DNA of 64,000 nt, from assembly GCA_003194525.1 (NCBI GenBank), contig NBIV01000002.1, forward strand, positions 124,001 through 188,000, written 5' to 3'. Of the stretch, positions 23,960-34,734 are shown in pieces (position 1 is the stretch's first letter; every line of letters starts with the position of its first letter). The stretch comes from Gracilariopsis chorda. Taxonomy: Eukaryota > Rhodophyta > Florideophyceae > Gracilariales > Gracilariaceae. A program made the translations under genes and the position numbers. The notes under the pieces were generated by a model. That model was not told where the DNA came from. It saw nothing but the letters and a program-made list of their open reading frames with translations, and made no database searches.

Positions 23960-24374
23960 TAAAATAGTAAGTAAATGGAACATTACCGCAGCTATGGGAC
24001 TCTTCCTGCCTCCTAAAGCGTACAATATCCAACCGCTAGGTCTGCTTGAAGGTCTTCCACTGTACTTTAGGGCTTCGAAAGATATGGTCAAACATATCCT
24101 GGAAGAACGAAATGACATGTTGAGGATATGTCCATCCCAAACTATCACAGAAAAACACCGTTCCCTTCTCCACGGGTTTCAGTGAATAAAAATGCCTCTT
24201 TCCCACAATAAGAACCCAACTATTTTCTCTCTTATTAAACAGAATAAGGAAAGTACGAATGTCTGAGTTGCCTTCATACAGGAGTAGTTCAAATGAGCCT
24301 CGAAAGCTTTCTAGGTGGTCAAACGTATACTTTCTGAGATTGTGTTTAGAATACAAAGACTTCTCAATTGCCAT
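23960..24374 (-). pseudogene. Ulp1/adenain-like cysteine protease fossil
   Basis: A 112-codon open stretch and the sequence just downstream on the minus strand resemble a C48/adenain-type cysteine protease. A Ser-Trp-Val-Leu-Ile-Val strand is followed about 20 residues later by Val-Phe-Phe-Cys-Asp-Ser-Leu-Gly-Trp-Thr-Tyr-Pro, the usual acidic-residue block. Further on is Arg-Arg-Gln-Glu-Glu-Ser-His-Ser-Cys-Gly, the usual Gln...Cys-Gly block. Proteases of this fold process SUMO in hosts. They are also carried by Polintons and by several large DNA transposons. No capsid, polymerase B or integrase gene was seen nearby, so the carrier is unknown. It is broken. Confidence 0.4.
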
Positions 24375-24399
24375 TAAATGAGCTCTAGCAGTACATGTG

Positions 24400-25070
24400 C
24401 AAAGAACGACTTCAGGAAAAGGCTATATGCCTGTAATACCTGCTGTGATGAGAATGTTGCACATATGATCTCCAGAATAGCAGTTTCGTATGAATACGTT
24501 TGCCCTAAGATGATTGCGATCGTCAACTATTAGCCTCGATACTAATTTGTAAACATGGCTGAACTGCTCCTTTTGACCTTAGTTCTCGTCATCGTACTCC
24601 AAGCTAGCATTTAGATTTAATCCCATGAAAAACTTTTGCATTTCACCTATCAAAGTGGTAGTTAGAGTATCGTCAGTGCTGACTGAAGGCATTGTAGATG
24701 TATGTCGTGATATATAACAAAGTGAAAGAGACATGAAGAAAATATTAAAGCATTTATGTACCCTAAAGTAGGCAAGAAGACGTAACTCACGTATGTGTTC
24801 TTGGAAGGCTAGTATTTGGGACTAGTTTGGTGTGATTGAAATATGTCGTCCAAAACTTCTGCAGAAAATGACGGATCGCGAATGCAGAGGTAATTTTCGT
24901 TAATTTTTTAGAGTGCCAGCTAGTTTTCGCATTCGATTCTAGTACAGAGTCTTCCATATTATGAATGCAAAACGAACGCAAACGACGTCGCTAGTTTACC
25001 GTGGAGTTTTGTATGTCATTCGCTAGATGTGAATAACGGGTCTGGAGCTTAAGAACCGCTCTTACCAACC
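24400..25070. other. Non-coding AT-rich stretch
   Basis: I see no supported gene, repeat or RNA here. Short open frames have no recognisable motif. It separates the protease fossil from the GC-rich host gene at 25,075. Confidence 0.4.
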
Positions 25071-25074
25071 CATA

Positions 25075-25932
25075 TCACGACGACACCCACCGAAACCACT
25101 CTCCACCGAGAGGCGGCTGCGTCTCCGTCTCCGGGAACATCAGTTTGAAGAAGTCGTCCGGTACGCTCTCCTCCTTCTCCTTCTTCACTCTCTTCCCCCA
25201 ACGTCCACAACGCCTCTCCTCATCAACCTCACCATCCACCTCCCACCTCCTCTTGCGCTGATCACCCAAGATTCTCTCTGCCTCCCTCGCCGCCTCTCCT
25301 ACACTCCTAAGCCCACGAGTCCCCTTCCCAGCGCCCTTCTTCGCCTCCTTCCCTCCACCCACTCCACGCTTACCGCATCCCTTCAAGTCCTCTCTCACTA
25401 TCGGCCTCTTCTCCCCAACCCTCCCCTTGCACACCTTCCCCTCGCTCTCCGCAGTCTCGGCCACAAACCGTACCCCCTCCTTCTCGACTTCCCCATCAAA
25501 GCCCCCGTCTCCAGGTCCAAAGCTTATCCCATCGCCACTCACATACCCAAAACCACCCGTCATCTTACCATTCGGCGTCACAGTCACGGGTGAGCCCCGC
25601 CGTCCACCACGACTCTTCCCAACTCCACCTCCCTCCTTCACCAACTTCTCCACCTCCCGTAGCAGCGCCTGAAACCTTTCCTGCTCCTCCCTCAAACCTC
25701 CCACCTCTCGAACCACAAACGCTGCAATCTTCTTCCCCATCCCACGCACACCCCTCTCCACCTCCTTCCCCACCTCCCTCACCATCGCCCTAGAACACAA
25801 CGCAAGCACTCCCTCCAACCCTTCCTCCTCCGCTTCCTCCTGTTCCCGCTTCTTCCGCATCCCCACAGCCACGGCTTCCTCAATCTCCGCAAGGAACCGT
25901 CCCCAGCTGCGCGATCCGCGGCCACTCGTCAT
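25075..25932 (-). CDS. Basic coiled-coil protein, function unknown
   Basis: This looks like a host gene. The frame is open from about 26,043, but the Met-Thr-Ser-Gly-Arg-Gly-Ser-Arg-Ser-Trp at 25,932 is the likelier start (285 codons). I see in order: an N-terminal segment Trp-Gly-Arg-Phe-Leu-Ala-Glu-Ile-Glu-Glu-Ala; a highly charged helical region rich in Lys, Arg and Glu (about residues 25-110) that should form a coiled coil; a Gly-rich linker; and a second basic region with Lys-Arg clusters suited to nuclear import. It ends in an acidic, aromatic tail (Asp-Asp-Phe-Phe-Lys-Leu-Met-Phe-Pro, then Trp-Phe-Arg-Trp-Val). There is no signal peptide or membrane segment. High GC and strong codon bias set it apart from the AT-richer transposons around it. 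It is divergently transcribed from the membrane-protein gene at 26,479. I do not recognise the family; a nuclear or chromatin role is only a guess from composition. Confidence 0.7.
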   Translation of the reverse strand: MTSGRGSRSWGRFLAEIEEAVAVGMRKKREQEEAEEEGLEGVLALCSRAMVREVGKEVERGVRGMGKKIAAFVVREVGGLREEQERFQALLREVEKLVKEGGGVGKSRGGRRGSPVTVTPNGKMTGGFGYVSGDGISFGPGDGGFDGEVEKEGVRFVAETAESEGKVCKGRVGEKRPIVREDLKGCGKRGVGGGKEAKKGAGKGTRGLRSVGEAAREAERILGDQRKRRWEVDGEVDEERRCGRWGKRVKKEKEESVPDDFFKLMFPETETQPPLGGEWFRWVSS

Positions 25933-26478
25933 CTCAAACACAACACAGCTCAAAGAAAGCGGATCAAAATAAGCGGTAGAGATCGAAATAAGTGGAAAGC
26001 CCCCGGTGAGAACCTCACGCGCCAGCCGCTCCCGCACATTCACTTCCCCGCCATTTTACCCCCTTCCAAAAACCCCCATACAGTGTATTTCAAAATATCT
26101 AGCACTTTCCGCTTTTACTTTCATTTCTACCCCACCCAATAACCTCTCTCATATCGTCACCCCCCTCTACACCCCAGATGTACCCCTTCAATGCCCAATA
26201 AACTCATATTCTTTACCTCTACCGCCATCCCACAGCCCCCATTTACATAAAACTCATTATATCTTCTTCATAACCCTTTCCCCCTTTTCCGCGCACATTC
26301 TGGACCTCTTATACCACTTCTACCAGAAAGTGTTTCTCATCTCCTTCGTCCTCACTTCTCAATATTGTGCATTGAATATGAACAGAAACGCGTTCAAAAC
26401 GCATAGAACAACCGTTTGGTCCTGCCTTTAATCTTCCTTCATCTAGTCGCCATCATCTAGTTCAATAAAGCTATTCTG
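25933..26478. promoter_or_regulatory. Divergent intergenic region
   Basis: About 550 bp separates the two divergently oriented host genes and should hold both promoters. The plus strand is strongly C/T-rich throughout (many CCCC and CTCTC runs). A CAATAAAG-like element near 26,462 lies just before the membrane gene. No specific binding site can be named. Confidence 0.3.
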
Positions 26479-27771
26479 TTGCATATAAAATCAGACACAC
26501 CTGCCAGTTCTCTCTATCTCCCGTTCTTCATCAACAGTTCCGCCCTTGACCTAGCACCTCTAAACATGTTGTTCGAGAACTTTCGCTCCCAACAACACGT
26601 CTTCCTCCACAATGACGTTCGAGCAACTCTCACGTTCGACATTCTCCCGAACAAAACCTACCTTCGTTTCAACAATTGCTTGAAGCTAGAGTACTTCAGG
26701 GACACAAACAAGTCATATCTTTCAGGCGCAGCATCCATTCTAAGTGATGAAGTGAAAGCCGAAATGACCAACATTGACCAACTCCTGCGCGAAAACCCCT
26801 CTGACCCCCGGTTCTTGCAAAATCACCTTCTACTACAAGACCTCCCATACCTTCGACACATATCGAACTACATTCGTTCCTCTCAATCCCTTTCGAACAA
26901 TCCATTCCATATGGCAAGTCTTCTTTCTCTACTAATTTTCACCTCCCTCCTCTCCTTCGCCATCGGAACTCTCTACGGTGTTTTGAAACCAGTGGTCACC
27001 AAATTCCTTTTATCCGGCCATTCCTCCTGTGAAGCGGAGACTGGATATAACATACTGTACAGTATCATCGAGACAGTACTTCATATCTTGTTGTTCGACT
27101 TTGCATTCTCCCTTCACAAGGAGTTGTTCGGCTCCCTCTCTTTCTGCCCAATGAACCCCACTCAACATTATGCCAGACTGAGCACCATCCGCGCAAGATT
27201 CGCAGGATTTGCCATAGCTGGACTCCTCGCCCTGAACGCGAACATACTCGCCGCCTACGAACTGCTACCAACGCCAGCTTCCCTAAGCTGTTCTATACGG
27301 AACGCCTCCATCGCGTTCTTTCCCGGTGGATTCTTCTTCGCCCTAACAGTCTAATTTGTCGACATATTGGCCGTGTACGCCCTCACAGGCCACCCGTTCA
27401 ACAACAGAGTCCTTCTCCCATATTCGCCACACTATCTCTCCAACATCATACAAATTTTTAGGTCAACGGCCTGGAAGTCTCTTCGAAGAGCATTGTTCCT
27501 GGACGACATCGTAATCTCCATTCGCACATTTCTTCGTCGAGTTGTGCCCGTCTTCTTCGCGCACTTCACTTCGGAGTCCATCCAAACTTCTGCCTTTTCA
27601 ACCCACAGAGGTTTCCCTCCACTAGTGACTAACACTTTATTCATTCTTCTCCTCGTCTGCCCCAGCGCTATAGACTACGAAATCAAATATAGATTCAAGC
27701 GATATATTGCAGCTATCGGAACAAACCTCAGACCCCAACCTCTCGGGTCCTTCCGTACGAATAACTTCTAG
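26479..27771 (+). pseudogene. Polytopic membrane protein with one in-frame stop
   Basis: A host-type reading frame of about 430 codons is interrupted once, by a TAA at 27,352-27,354; the frame is the same on both sides. Start candidates are the ATGs at 26,479 and 26,566. The N-terminal ~130 residues are soluble and polar. Then come hydrophobic segments near residues 145-170, 195-220, 240-262 and around the stop, and a last one near residues 390-410. The stop falls inside a hydrophobic stretch (Phe-Phe-Pro-Gly-Gly-Phe-Phe-Phe-Ala-Leu-Thr-Val before, Phe-Val-Asp-Ile-Leu-Ala-Val-Tyr after). The downstream Gly-His-Pro-Phe-Asn-Asn block recalls fungal wax-synthase/MBOAT-like proteins, but this is a weak resemblance. 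It is either a recent pseudogene, an assembly error or an unusual splice arrangement. It is divergent from the gene at 25,932. Confidence 0.55.
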
Positions 27772-27866
27772 AACAACAGACCAACAATACAGAATACCTT
27801 CGTTGTCGTAGCCCCTTCATCTTCTATCTTCCGCATTCCCTTCCAGTCGGCGTCTTTGCACAGCTG

Positions 27867-30202
27867 TTAAGATTTAGGGAGTGTGTGGGAGTTTGAGGAG
27901 GAGGAAAGGCGGTGGGGGATGGCAGTTGAGTTTCGAAAGCCTTCTGTGAGTTGAATTGCGTCGATTGTTTCTCTGTGAGCGGTTGAAGATCTTCGGGATA
28001 TGGGCCGATAATGGTTTTTGAAGAGTAGGTGTGCGTGTTCGTAGATGCCAGCGTCAGTGAAGTGGAGACCTCCGTATAGTTTGATGTCGGCGACGATGTG
28101 ATCGAGAAGGTGGAATTTGAGCATTCCGAAGTGAGAAGCCTGGAAAGGGCCGAGGATGGAGACGCAGAGATGCTTGAAGTGCTTGATGAGTTCTTGGAGG
28201 GAACGAAGTTGTTGGTGTGTCCATTCTGAGGTGGTGTTGTAGTGGAGTGCGGTAGTGAAGAGGTCGGGGTATGTCGTTAAGATGGATGTGATGGGTGCTG
28301 TGTCAACGTCGTTGCAGCAAAGATCGAAGAAGGCGCCTACGAAGGGAAACAACATGTCGACTGCGCGGTAATCTTTTGCCTCGAGCATGCCTTTGATGCC
28401 GTCCGGGTGAAGAAGCCGTTGAGGGATTTGCCCTTCTCTGTGGTGGAAAAGTCAATGTGAAGTCCCGGTGCGGAGAAGTTGACTTCGATATCTGCGAGGA
28501 TGTTGTTTGCATGGGTGAGAAAGGTGCTTCGAATGGATTTGAATGATCTCGAGGAGGAGCCAACAGTGGTGAAGAGATTGTCGGACTTCAGGCGTTCGAT
28601 GGTTGCGAGTTTGACGAGTTTGGAGATACCGAGGTGGAAATTGTCAAGGGGTTCGAAGGAGAAGATGGAGTATGGGGTGAGCAGTGGGGAAATGTTGAGG
28701 AGGGGGTAAGTTTCGAAGAAGGAGTGGTAGGGGGAGAGGGAGTTTGTGTGCAGGAGAGATGCTGCTTGATCTCTGAAAGTCCTTGCGACGCGCGGTCTGC
28801 GTTGTAGTTCGGCGTTATTTGCATCCTTGAGAAGGGCGTCGTGTGAGGATCTTGTTTGGAGGGTGTGGGAAGCGGTTCGAGGGGTTAGGGAGCTGAGGTG
28901 GAGGCTGGGCTCGGAGCGGGGGACGAGGCATCTATGGCAGGGCTTCAACGGTTTTGTGCCGTGGAGGACAGCGAGGATGTCTTTGGCTTCGGGGATGTCT
29001 GCAGCATAGTTTTCAATGACTGGGTGGCACTGCCGGATGACCTGGTCTTCATCCCGGAAAGGAAATCCTTTGAGGGCAACAGCTGCGAGGGGCTCGAGGA
29101 TGGTTTGCACAGCTTCTTGAATGAGTTCCATTCGGGTGGTACGGGTGATGGCGGAGGAAAGCGAGCGGTCTTCGAGGGAATCCTCTTCGGATGGGGAGGA
29201 AGGGGCTTCGAAAGACGTGGGGAAGTAGCCGAGTAGGGTGTAGTTACGGGATATGCAATGGTGGCGGAAGGAGTCTGAAAAGTTGAGGAGGGTGATGTGG
29301 AGGGGGTAGGAGGTGATAGAGGAGTTCTTGAGCGAGGTGGAAGACTTGTCTGAGTAAAGCTGTACGAAGCCGATGAAAGATTCAATGCCAGTGATGTTGG
29401 AGTTGTGCCAAATAACATCTGGGTCTTGAGAATGTAGGATGTGGTGCTTGAGGTCCTTTTAAACGCATGTACCGAGTTTTGAAGCCATGGGGTGAGCGTG
29501 TGCGGGGGAGCCGTCTGACGCGGACTGTCTTACTGGTTGGGAGAAGGTGTTTGCGCGAGAAGCGTAGCGGAGTTGTTTGAGGAGGACATTGACGGGGTTT
29601 TTCAGGTAGAGAGTTGCAGTGATGTTTGAGGGCTTGTGACGAATAGTTCTGGATTCGAAGCCGATAGAGCCGACGGTGTCCTCGAAGAGCTTTGCATGGA
29701 GTTCAAGGCAGTGGGAGACGGACGTCATTTGTTGGATAAGTGCCTGGGAGTAATCCAGGTCTTTGAGGAGGTTGATGAGTTCGTCTGCTTTGCGTTTGCC
29801 GAGCTTGGTGGCAATGGAAGCGATGTAGGAGACAATAGGGTGGATGTTGGCAGGTGCGGGGGTGCTGGAAGCAGGTGTTTTGCGAGGGGAGGAGAGAGAG
29901 GAGTGGAGAAGGTGGACGGCGTCTGCGCAGCGAAGGGCTAGAGCGAGCTGGCTGGAATGGTATTCATCGTCTTCCGCGAGCGGAACGTTGTCAGACGGGC
30001 GGTTTGAGATGCGAACGGAGCGGGTGTCTGCGGTCTGAATGCGTGGTCGTTTGGTGCGGGGTGGGAGCTGGGTGCCGTTCTTGGGAGTGGTGGCGAGGAA
30101 GGGGTTGGGGGTGTAGCGGAAGCGACAACGGCGCTGGTGTTGGACAAGGGAGGCGTGGAGTTTTGTCTGGAAGGAGCACCTGTGGAAGCGACAAGGCTGC
30201 AT
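27867..30202 (-). pseudogene. Plavaka-like (CMC-related) transposase
   Basis: This is a transposase gene of a large DNA transposon. The likely start is the ATG at 30,202, which opens directly onto a C2H2-like finger (Cys-Arg-Phe-His-Arg-Cys-Ser-Phe...His...His...Cys). That is how Plavaka/KDZ-type transposases begin. Further on comes Ile-Trp-His-Asn-Ser, then Leu-Tyr-Ser-Asp-Lys-Ser, with Tyr-Pro-Leu-His-Ile-Thr-Leu-Leu-Asn 14 residues later; this block holds the family's first catalytic Asp. Then come Leu-Leu-Gly-Tyr-Phe-Pro and Cys-His-Pro-Val-Ile-Glu-Asn-Tyr-Ala-Ala-Asp-Ile-Pro-Glu, the usual Pro-x-x-x-x-Tyr-x-Ala-Asp-x-Pro-Glu block. A Cys-His-Arg-Cys pair follows. The C-terminal part (27,867-28,388) ends in a polar tail. 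The frame is broken by one in-frame TAA at 29,459-29,461 and one frameshift near 28,390-28,420. GC content is as high as in the host genes. Confidence 0.6.
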
Positions 30203-30579
30203 GGTGCAGAGGAGAAGGATGTAAGTCTGTGGGAGATGAGAAAGACGTGGGGGGCGTTCCGGGAGAATATATGACTGCTCAGGAGCAGCAATCAGGTGGC
30301 ATTGTGATGCGCCAGAGAGGCGCGTGGCAGGCACGGCAGGCATGGCACGTGTGTGGACGGGAAAGTGGTTTGGAATGAAAACATTCAAAGTTGGTAAATT
30401 TTTTAAGAGACGGCGAGGACTTGATTATTTCGCATGAAGAGGTTGGGGACATGTGTAGGCGAGGGTGTAGATCAGTGTGATCTTCGGAGCGTGCGATTTA
30501 CTGGACGCTGGATGTGGCGGAACGTCCCGCTCGTGCTTGCAGGTTCGTGAAGTGCAATTGAGTACGTCTCGTTTTTTCG

Positions 30580-31400
30580 TGTGTTGACATGTGCTGACTC
30601 TTGCTACGCTTTCTATGTTGATGCGGGAGAGGGAGCAACGGCAGTGTTTTGGGATGAAGCTAGGGGCTTGGAAGACTGCGAGGAACAGGTGAGTTTGCTA
30701 TGCTGTTCACTTTTCAATCTGGACGAGGACCTGACATGTTTTGTTTCTTGATACGGAGCTATATGAATGAGAAGGGGTGGATCGGGTGAGCAGAAGTGGT
30801 TGCTATAAGGTGAGTTAGACTGAGAATTTTATCTGGTAACGACTACGCGCGGAGATCTGACAAGATTTTGTTCCTGTCGCGACGCGTTGTGGATGCGGTG
30901 ATAGGTGAGAGCGAATGAATGGCGAGCATAGAGGTGAGTGCGGTTGTGTTTTAGTTTTGCTCCGTTTTTGGATGGAGATCTGACATGTTTCTGTGTGTTA
31001 GTGCGAAGGGAGAGGCATAAGGGAATGGGTGCGAAGAACTGGTTGCTACAAGGTGAGTTTCATTGACAATGTTTTCTGGGACTGGCTACTTACGGAGATC
31101 TGACACGTTCTTGTTTATTGATGCGAAGCGAGCGAGATGGGAAATGGGTTCGAAGAACTGGTGGTTGCAAGGTCAGTTTAAGTGCTAATGTTATCTGGTA
31201 TTGGCTATGTACGGAGAACTGACAAGTTTTTGGTTTCTGCTGCGAAGCGTTGTGGATACCGTACTAGGTGATAAGGAGTGGGTGTTTTTCTTAGAGGTGA
31301 GTGCGGTGGCGAAGTTATTTTGGATTCTTTATTTGATGGAGATCTGAATTTTGTTTGTTTATTGATGCGAATGTGCGAGAGAGAAGTTGCAGATTGGATG
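30580..31400. repeat. Degenerate ~121-bp tandem array (subterminal repeats?)
   Basis: A motif close to GGAGATCTGACA...TTGATGCGAAG recurs at about 30,729, 30,853, 30,974, 31,095, 31,214 and 31,338, with a weaker copy near 30,585. Spacing is 119-124 bp. Secondary motifs alternate between units: GTTGCTACAAGGTGAGTT in some, and CGTTGTGGAT...AGGTGA with AGGTGAGTGCGGT in others. This suggests a higher-order unit of about 360 bp. The array lies directly upstream of the Plavaka-like transposase, where CACTA/CMC elements carry subterminal transposase-binding repeats. Confidence 0.7.
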
Positions 31401-31620
31401 AGGTTTGATGGTTTCTAACGAGTGTTTGTTTGTGTTTGCTTATTTGTATCTTCTGCAGGTGCGAATGGGGAGGTCGAAGGGAGAAGGTGCAGCAAGGGGG
31501 GATGAGCAGAGGTTTGGATGAGGTACGTGTGTTCAACACAAGTTGTGTTATTGGAGGCGTCGTGATGAAAGGAGGGATCGCATTCTAACTTGTTTCTTTG
31601 TGGTTTCGTTTTGTGACGGG

Positions 31621-31768
31621 TACAGGCCTTGCCTCACCGTCTATCGTGGAATGGAGGCCGTTTTTGTTACCGTTTTCGATTTGTTCTAGGCGCACTACGC
31701 CTGGAGCAAAATGAAACGACAATGAAAGCGGTTTCCATTCCACGATAGACGGTGAGGGGAGGCCTGTA
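31621..31768. repeat. Long imperfect hairpin (foldback/MITE-like)
   Basis: Outer arms of 35 bp (31,621-31,655 and 31,734-31,768) are inverted copies with about two mismatches. Pairing continues weakly inward to a small perfect palindrome AGGCG-CACTA-CGCCT at the loop. Total length is about 148 bp. It lies exactly where the Gypsy-3 remnant begins. It could be a foldback MITE, a transposon end or an RNA hairpin source. Confidence 0.75.
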
Positions 31769-31769
31769 C

Positions 31770-34200
31770 TGGCGTAGTATAGATTCAAGATTACATCTAT
31801 TAGACGAGGTAAAATTGAATGAGTACCGCATCCGAAACGTCCATGTCTGCTACATTGCATCGCCGATGGTGACATGGGTGTATGTTTCTGTACTTGCATG
31901 ACATACTAATCTATAGCAGGAACAAAGAGGAGCACAGAGTGCATTTGCAAAAGCTATTTGGAATACTGCGGAAACAAAAATTGTATGTCAGGCCGAGCAG
32001 GAGCGATTTTGGGGCAACAGAGGTCGATTACCTGGGTTTCAAGATCAATGAAGTAGGTGTGCCCACTCAAGGCAGAATTTTCAAATCAGGAGAAGACTGG
32101 CCGGTTCCAAAATCAGTGAAGGATGTGTAGAAATTTATCCGCTATACGAATTTCTATAGAAGATTCGTCAAAAGATTTGCAAAATTAGCACGACCAATTA
32201 CAGATACTGTCCCGAAGATTTTTCAGTGGGGTGGAGAACAGAAATTCGCGTTTGAAAATCTAAAACGATGAATAACTACAGCGCCAGTCTTACGTCATCC
32301 TTCCTCAAAAGAAGTTTTGTGTTGACCACTGACGCATCCAAGTACGCCGTAGGAGCAACTTTGGAACAGAAAGGACAACCAGTGGCGTTTGTATCTCGTC
32401 GTCTCTTCAATGTAGATACAAGATGGAATAGAGGAGACCAAGAATTATTGGCGGTAATGATCGCGTTGCGGGAATGGGCGGTATATCTAAGAGATCGGCC
32501 ATTCATCATACGCACGGATCATGAACCCATCAAATAATTACAGAGGAATTCAAAGCTCTCAGGGATACATATGAGATAGCTTGAAGAATTGCAGTGCTAC
32601 ACGTTCCAAGTGGACCACATCAAAGGCTCGAATAATCGAGCAGCACATGCACTAAGCAGACTATATGACAAGCACCCAATGTTCAAAACAATTCGTCTGA
32701 ACGAAAATAACTTCTTGTGATGAAATCAAAACGGATACGAAAACAATTTGTGAACGAAGAGCTTATTATCAGTACTTTGGGACGGAAGGCCGCCGTCGAA
32801 CAAAAAGTTAGCAATGCATATTTCGAACTTTCTTTTTTAGAGAAGGTCTGATTTATTGGAATTTGAAATGTTTTTCAGGACGTGTGGTAGTTCCACAAGA
32901 CGGTAACATTCGAGATATCGCTACGAGAGAATTCCATCTACCTGGAAGCTTTGGTTGTGAGAAAACTTATTCGTTCTGTAGCGGACACTTTTACTGGAAG
33001 GGAATGTACACAAATATTCAAAAGTATGTCAGAAAATGTGAAGATTGTCAACTCAACAAGGAATCAAGAACTCTCCAAGGAGGAAATCTGTAGCTGCATA
33101 AAGTACCGGAGTCATGTTGGGACACGCTGTCAATGGATTTTGTTTCTGAGTTTCTATTGAGCCGTTCAGAAAAAGACTAAGTGCTTGTTTTGGTTGAGAA
33201 ACTACCGAAACGACCTATTTACATACCTATGAAGAAGACCTTAACTTCCTTGGAAGTTGTTCAGTTGCTATTCGATCACATTTTTTCTAGGCATGGAGTG
33301 CCAAACACTATCATTCTAGAAAGAGACAAATTGTTCATATTACAATACTTTAAGGACATCACCAGCATGATGAAAGCAGAACTGAACATGGCTACCAAGG
33401 GACATCCGCAGACCAATGGTCAGTCTGAAAACATGATCCGGAAACTCTCATAAATGACAAGAAGCAGTAGGCAGAAGAATTTCTCAGGATGGGACAACAT
33501 GCTAAGCGAACTAGAGTTTAATTACAAATATAACCCCCACAAAAGCTCAGGATTATCTCCCTTTGAAGTGGATAGTGGTCGCATACCTGAGACAGAGCTT
33601 TCAAGAAAGCCTTAGAAGACACAAGCAGTTTTTCTGGCAGTTGTTCAATATTTGCAAAGACGTTAAGGGTTTGTAGAAGTGCAAAGAACAACTTGAAAAA
33701 TGCAATTGCACGACAGTCTTTCTAGGCAAACAGAAACTGAAGACATGTGGAATTCAAAGTTAAATATTTGGTGCTATTGAAGTTCGATAATACAAGTGCA
33801 CCGCAAAAATCGACGCTGGAAATGGAAACCGAAACTTGTGACACCGTTTGCATTGAAGCAAGTAATGGGTTCAGTAACTTACAAGATTGAGTTGCCACCA
33901 TCTATGAAACGAGCTCAAAATTTTTTCCATGTTTCGCGACTACAGAAGTTCAATTGAAGAGAGGATGGTAAGAATTCTCTTTCTGTTGTCATTGATGAAG
34001 AGGGCACCATTGAAAAAGAATTGAGTGCTAAACTGGATACGCGAAGGCGTAATCGCAAAAGGCGGTATCTAGTTCAATTTCAAGGTGATGCTGAAGAAGA
34101 TGCCATCTCGATGAACAAAAGTGAACTATCTAACTTTTCAGAAGTCATTAAGACATTTGAAGGCTTGTGGAGGACGACAAGTTCTAAGAGATCGTAAATG
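31770..34200 (+). mobile_element. Gypsy-3, broken pol remnant with chromodomain
   Basis: This is a plus-strand Gypsy fossil that begins inside reverse transcriptase. Parts: the polymerase box region near 31,882 (Leu-His-Asp-Ile-Leu-Ile-Tyr-Ser), RNase H at 32,268-32,540 (Thr-Thr-Asp-Ala-Ser-Lys-Tyr-Ala-Val-Gly-Ala), and the integrase zinc-binding region at 32,930-33,060. The integrase core at 33,130-33,500 includes Gly-His-Pro-Gln-Thr-Asn-Gly-Gln-Ser-Glu. A chromodomain-like tail lies near 33,980-34,170. Gag and protease are absent from the window. It has many breaks and is old. No LTR was recognised. Confidence 0.75.
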
Positions 34201-34734
34201 TAATAGAACTGTAGCATTGCAACCATTCATAGTTATATTTGGACAAATGGACGTCAATGAATGAATATGATTCAAATATTCACGAACCGTTGTAAGCAGT
34301 TCTATGACAACAGAACCTTTAGAGAGTTTGAATAGAATTGGAGGAAACCCCCGGAAATTTCAGTAAGTAAAACTTTGGTAAGGGTGAGCTACTCTTTCAT
34401 TTGTACAAAGCAGCGCAATATGTTTATTGAAACGCTGTTGCAAAAGTGAATATGAGCCATATGGTTTTTGGAGGAAGTATTTTCTAACACTAGTCTGGTT
34501 CTGCTCCTCCAATTATCGATTTGTGTTGCGTTTGCTACTTTTTTGTGGTACTTCAAGTATCTCTTTAGCGATTTTGATGTTTTAGCTGAACGTGGTTTGC
34601 AAAGAAGAAATGCCATTCCTTCTTAAGTAGATAATCAATTTATGGCGAAGTACACATCTTGCTGGAAATTTATCTCTATGTTTGTTTGCCTCTATGCATT
34701 CAAAGAGGGACCAGACTAGAGATCTACGCTTTAA
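34200..34734. other. Non-coding AT-rich stretch before Harbinger element
   Basis: I see no gene. It may include the 3' end of Gypsy-3. The last three bases (TAA, 34,732-34,734) are the left copy of the Harbinger target duplication. Confidence 0.4.

Noticed and set aside
25427-25793. Plus-strand Pro/Ser-rich frames opposite the coiled-coil gene
   Set aside because: They mirror Lys/Glu/Gly-rich codons of the intact minus-strand gene.
26479-27771. Wax-synthase or MBOAT assignment for the membrane protein
   Set aside because: Only a short Gly-His-Pro-Phe-Asn-Asn resemblance; the catalytic His block is not visible, so no function is given.
28945-29418. Minus-strand 157-codon Ser/Pro-rich frame
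   Set aside because: It overlaps the transposase-type frame in another phase; the transposase motifs (Leu-Tyr-Ser-Asp, Tyr-Pro-Leu-His) are in the overlapping frame.
29636-30378. Plus-strand frames up to 174 codons across the Plavaka-like gene
   Set aside because: They are shadows of a GC-rich minus-strand gene with clear motifs; their Gly/Arg/Glu bias is the antisense of Pro/Ser-rich coding.
30580-31400. Possible CRISPR array (regular repeats)
   Set aside because: The unit is ~121 bp, degenerate, without short identical repeats and unique spacers, in a eukaryotic transposon context.
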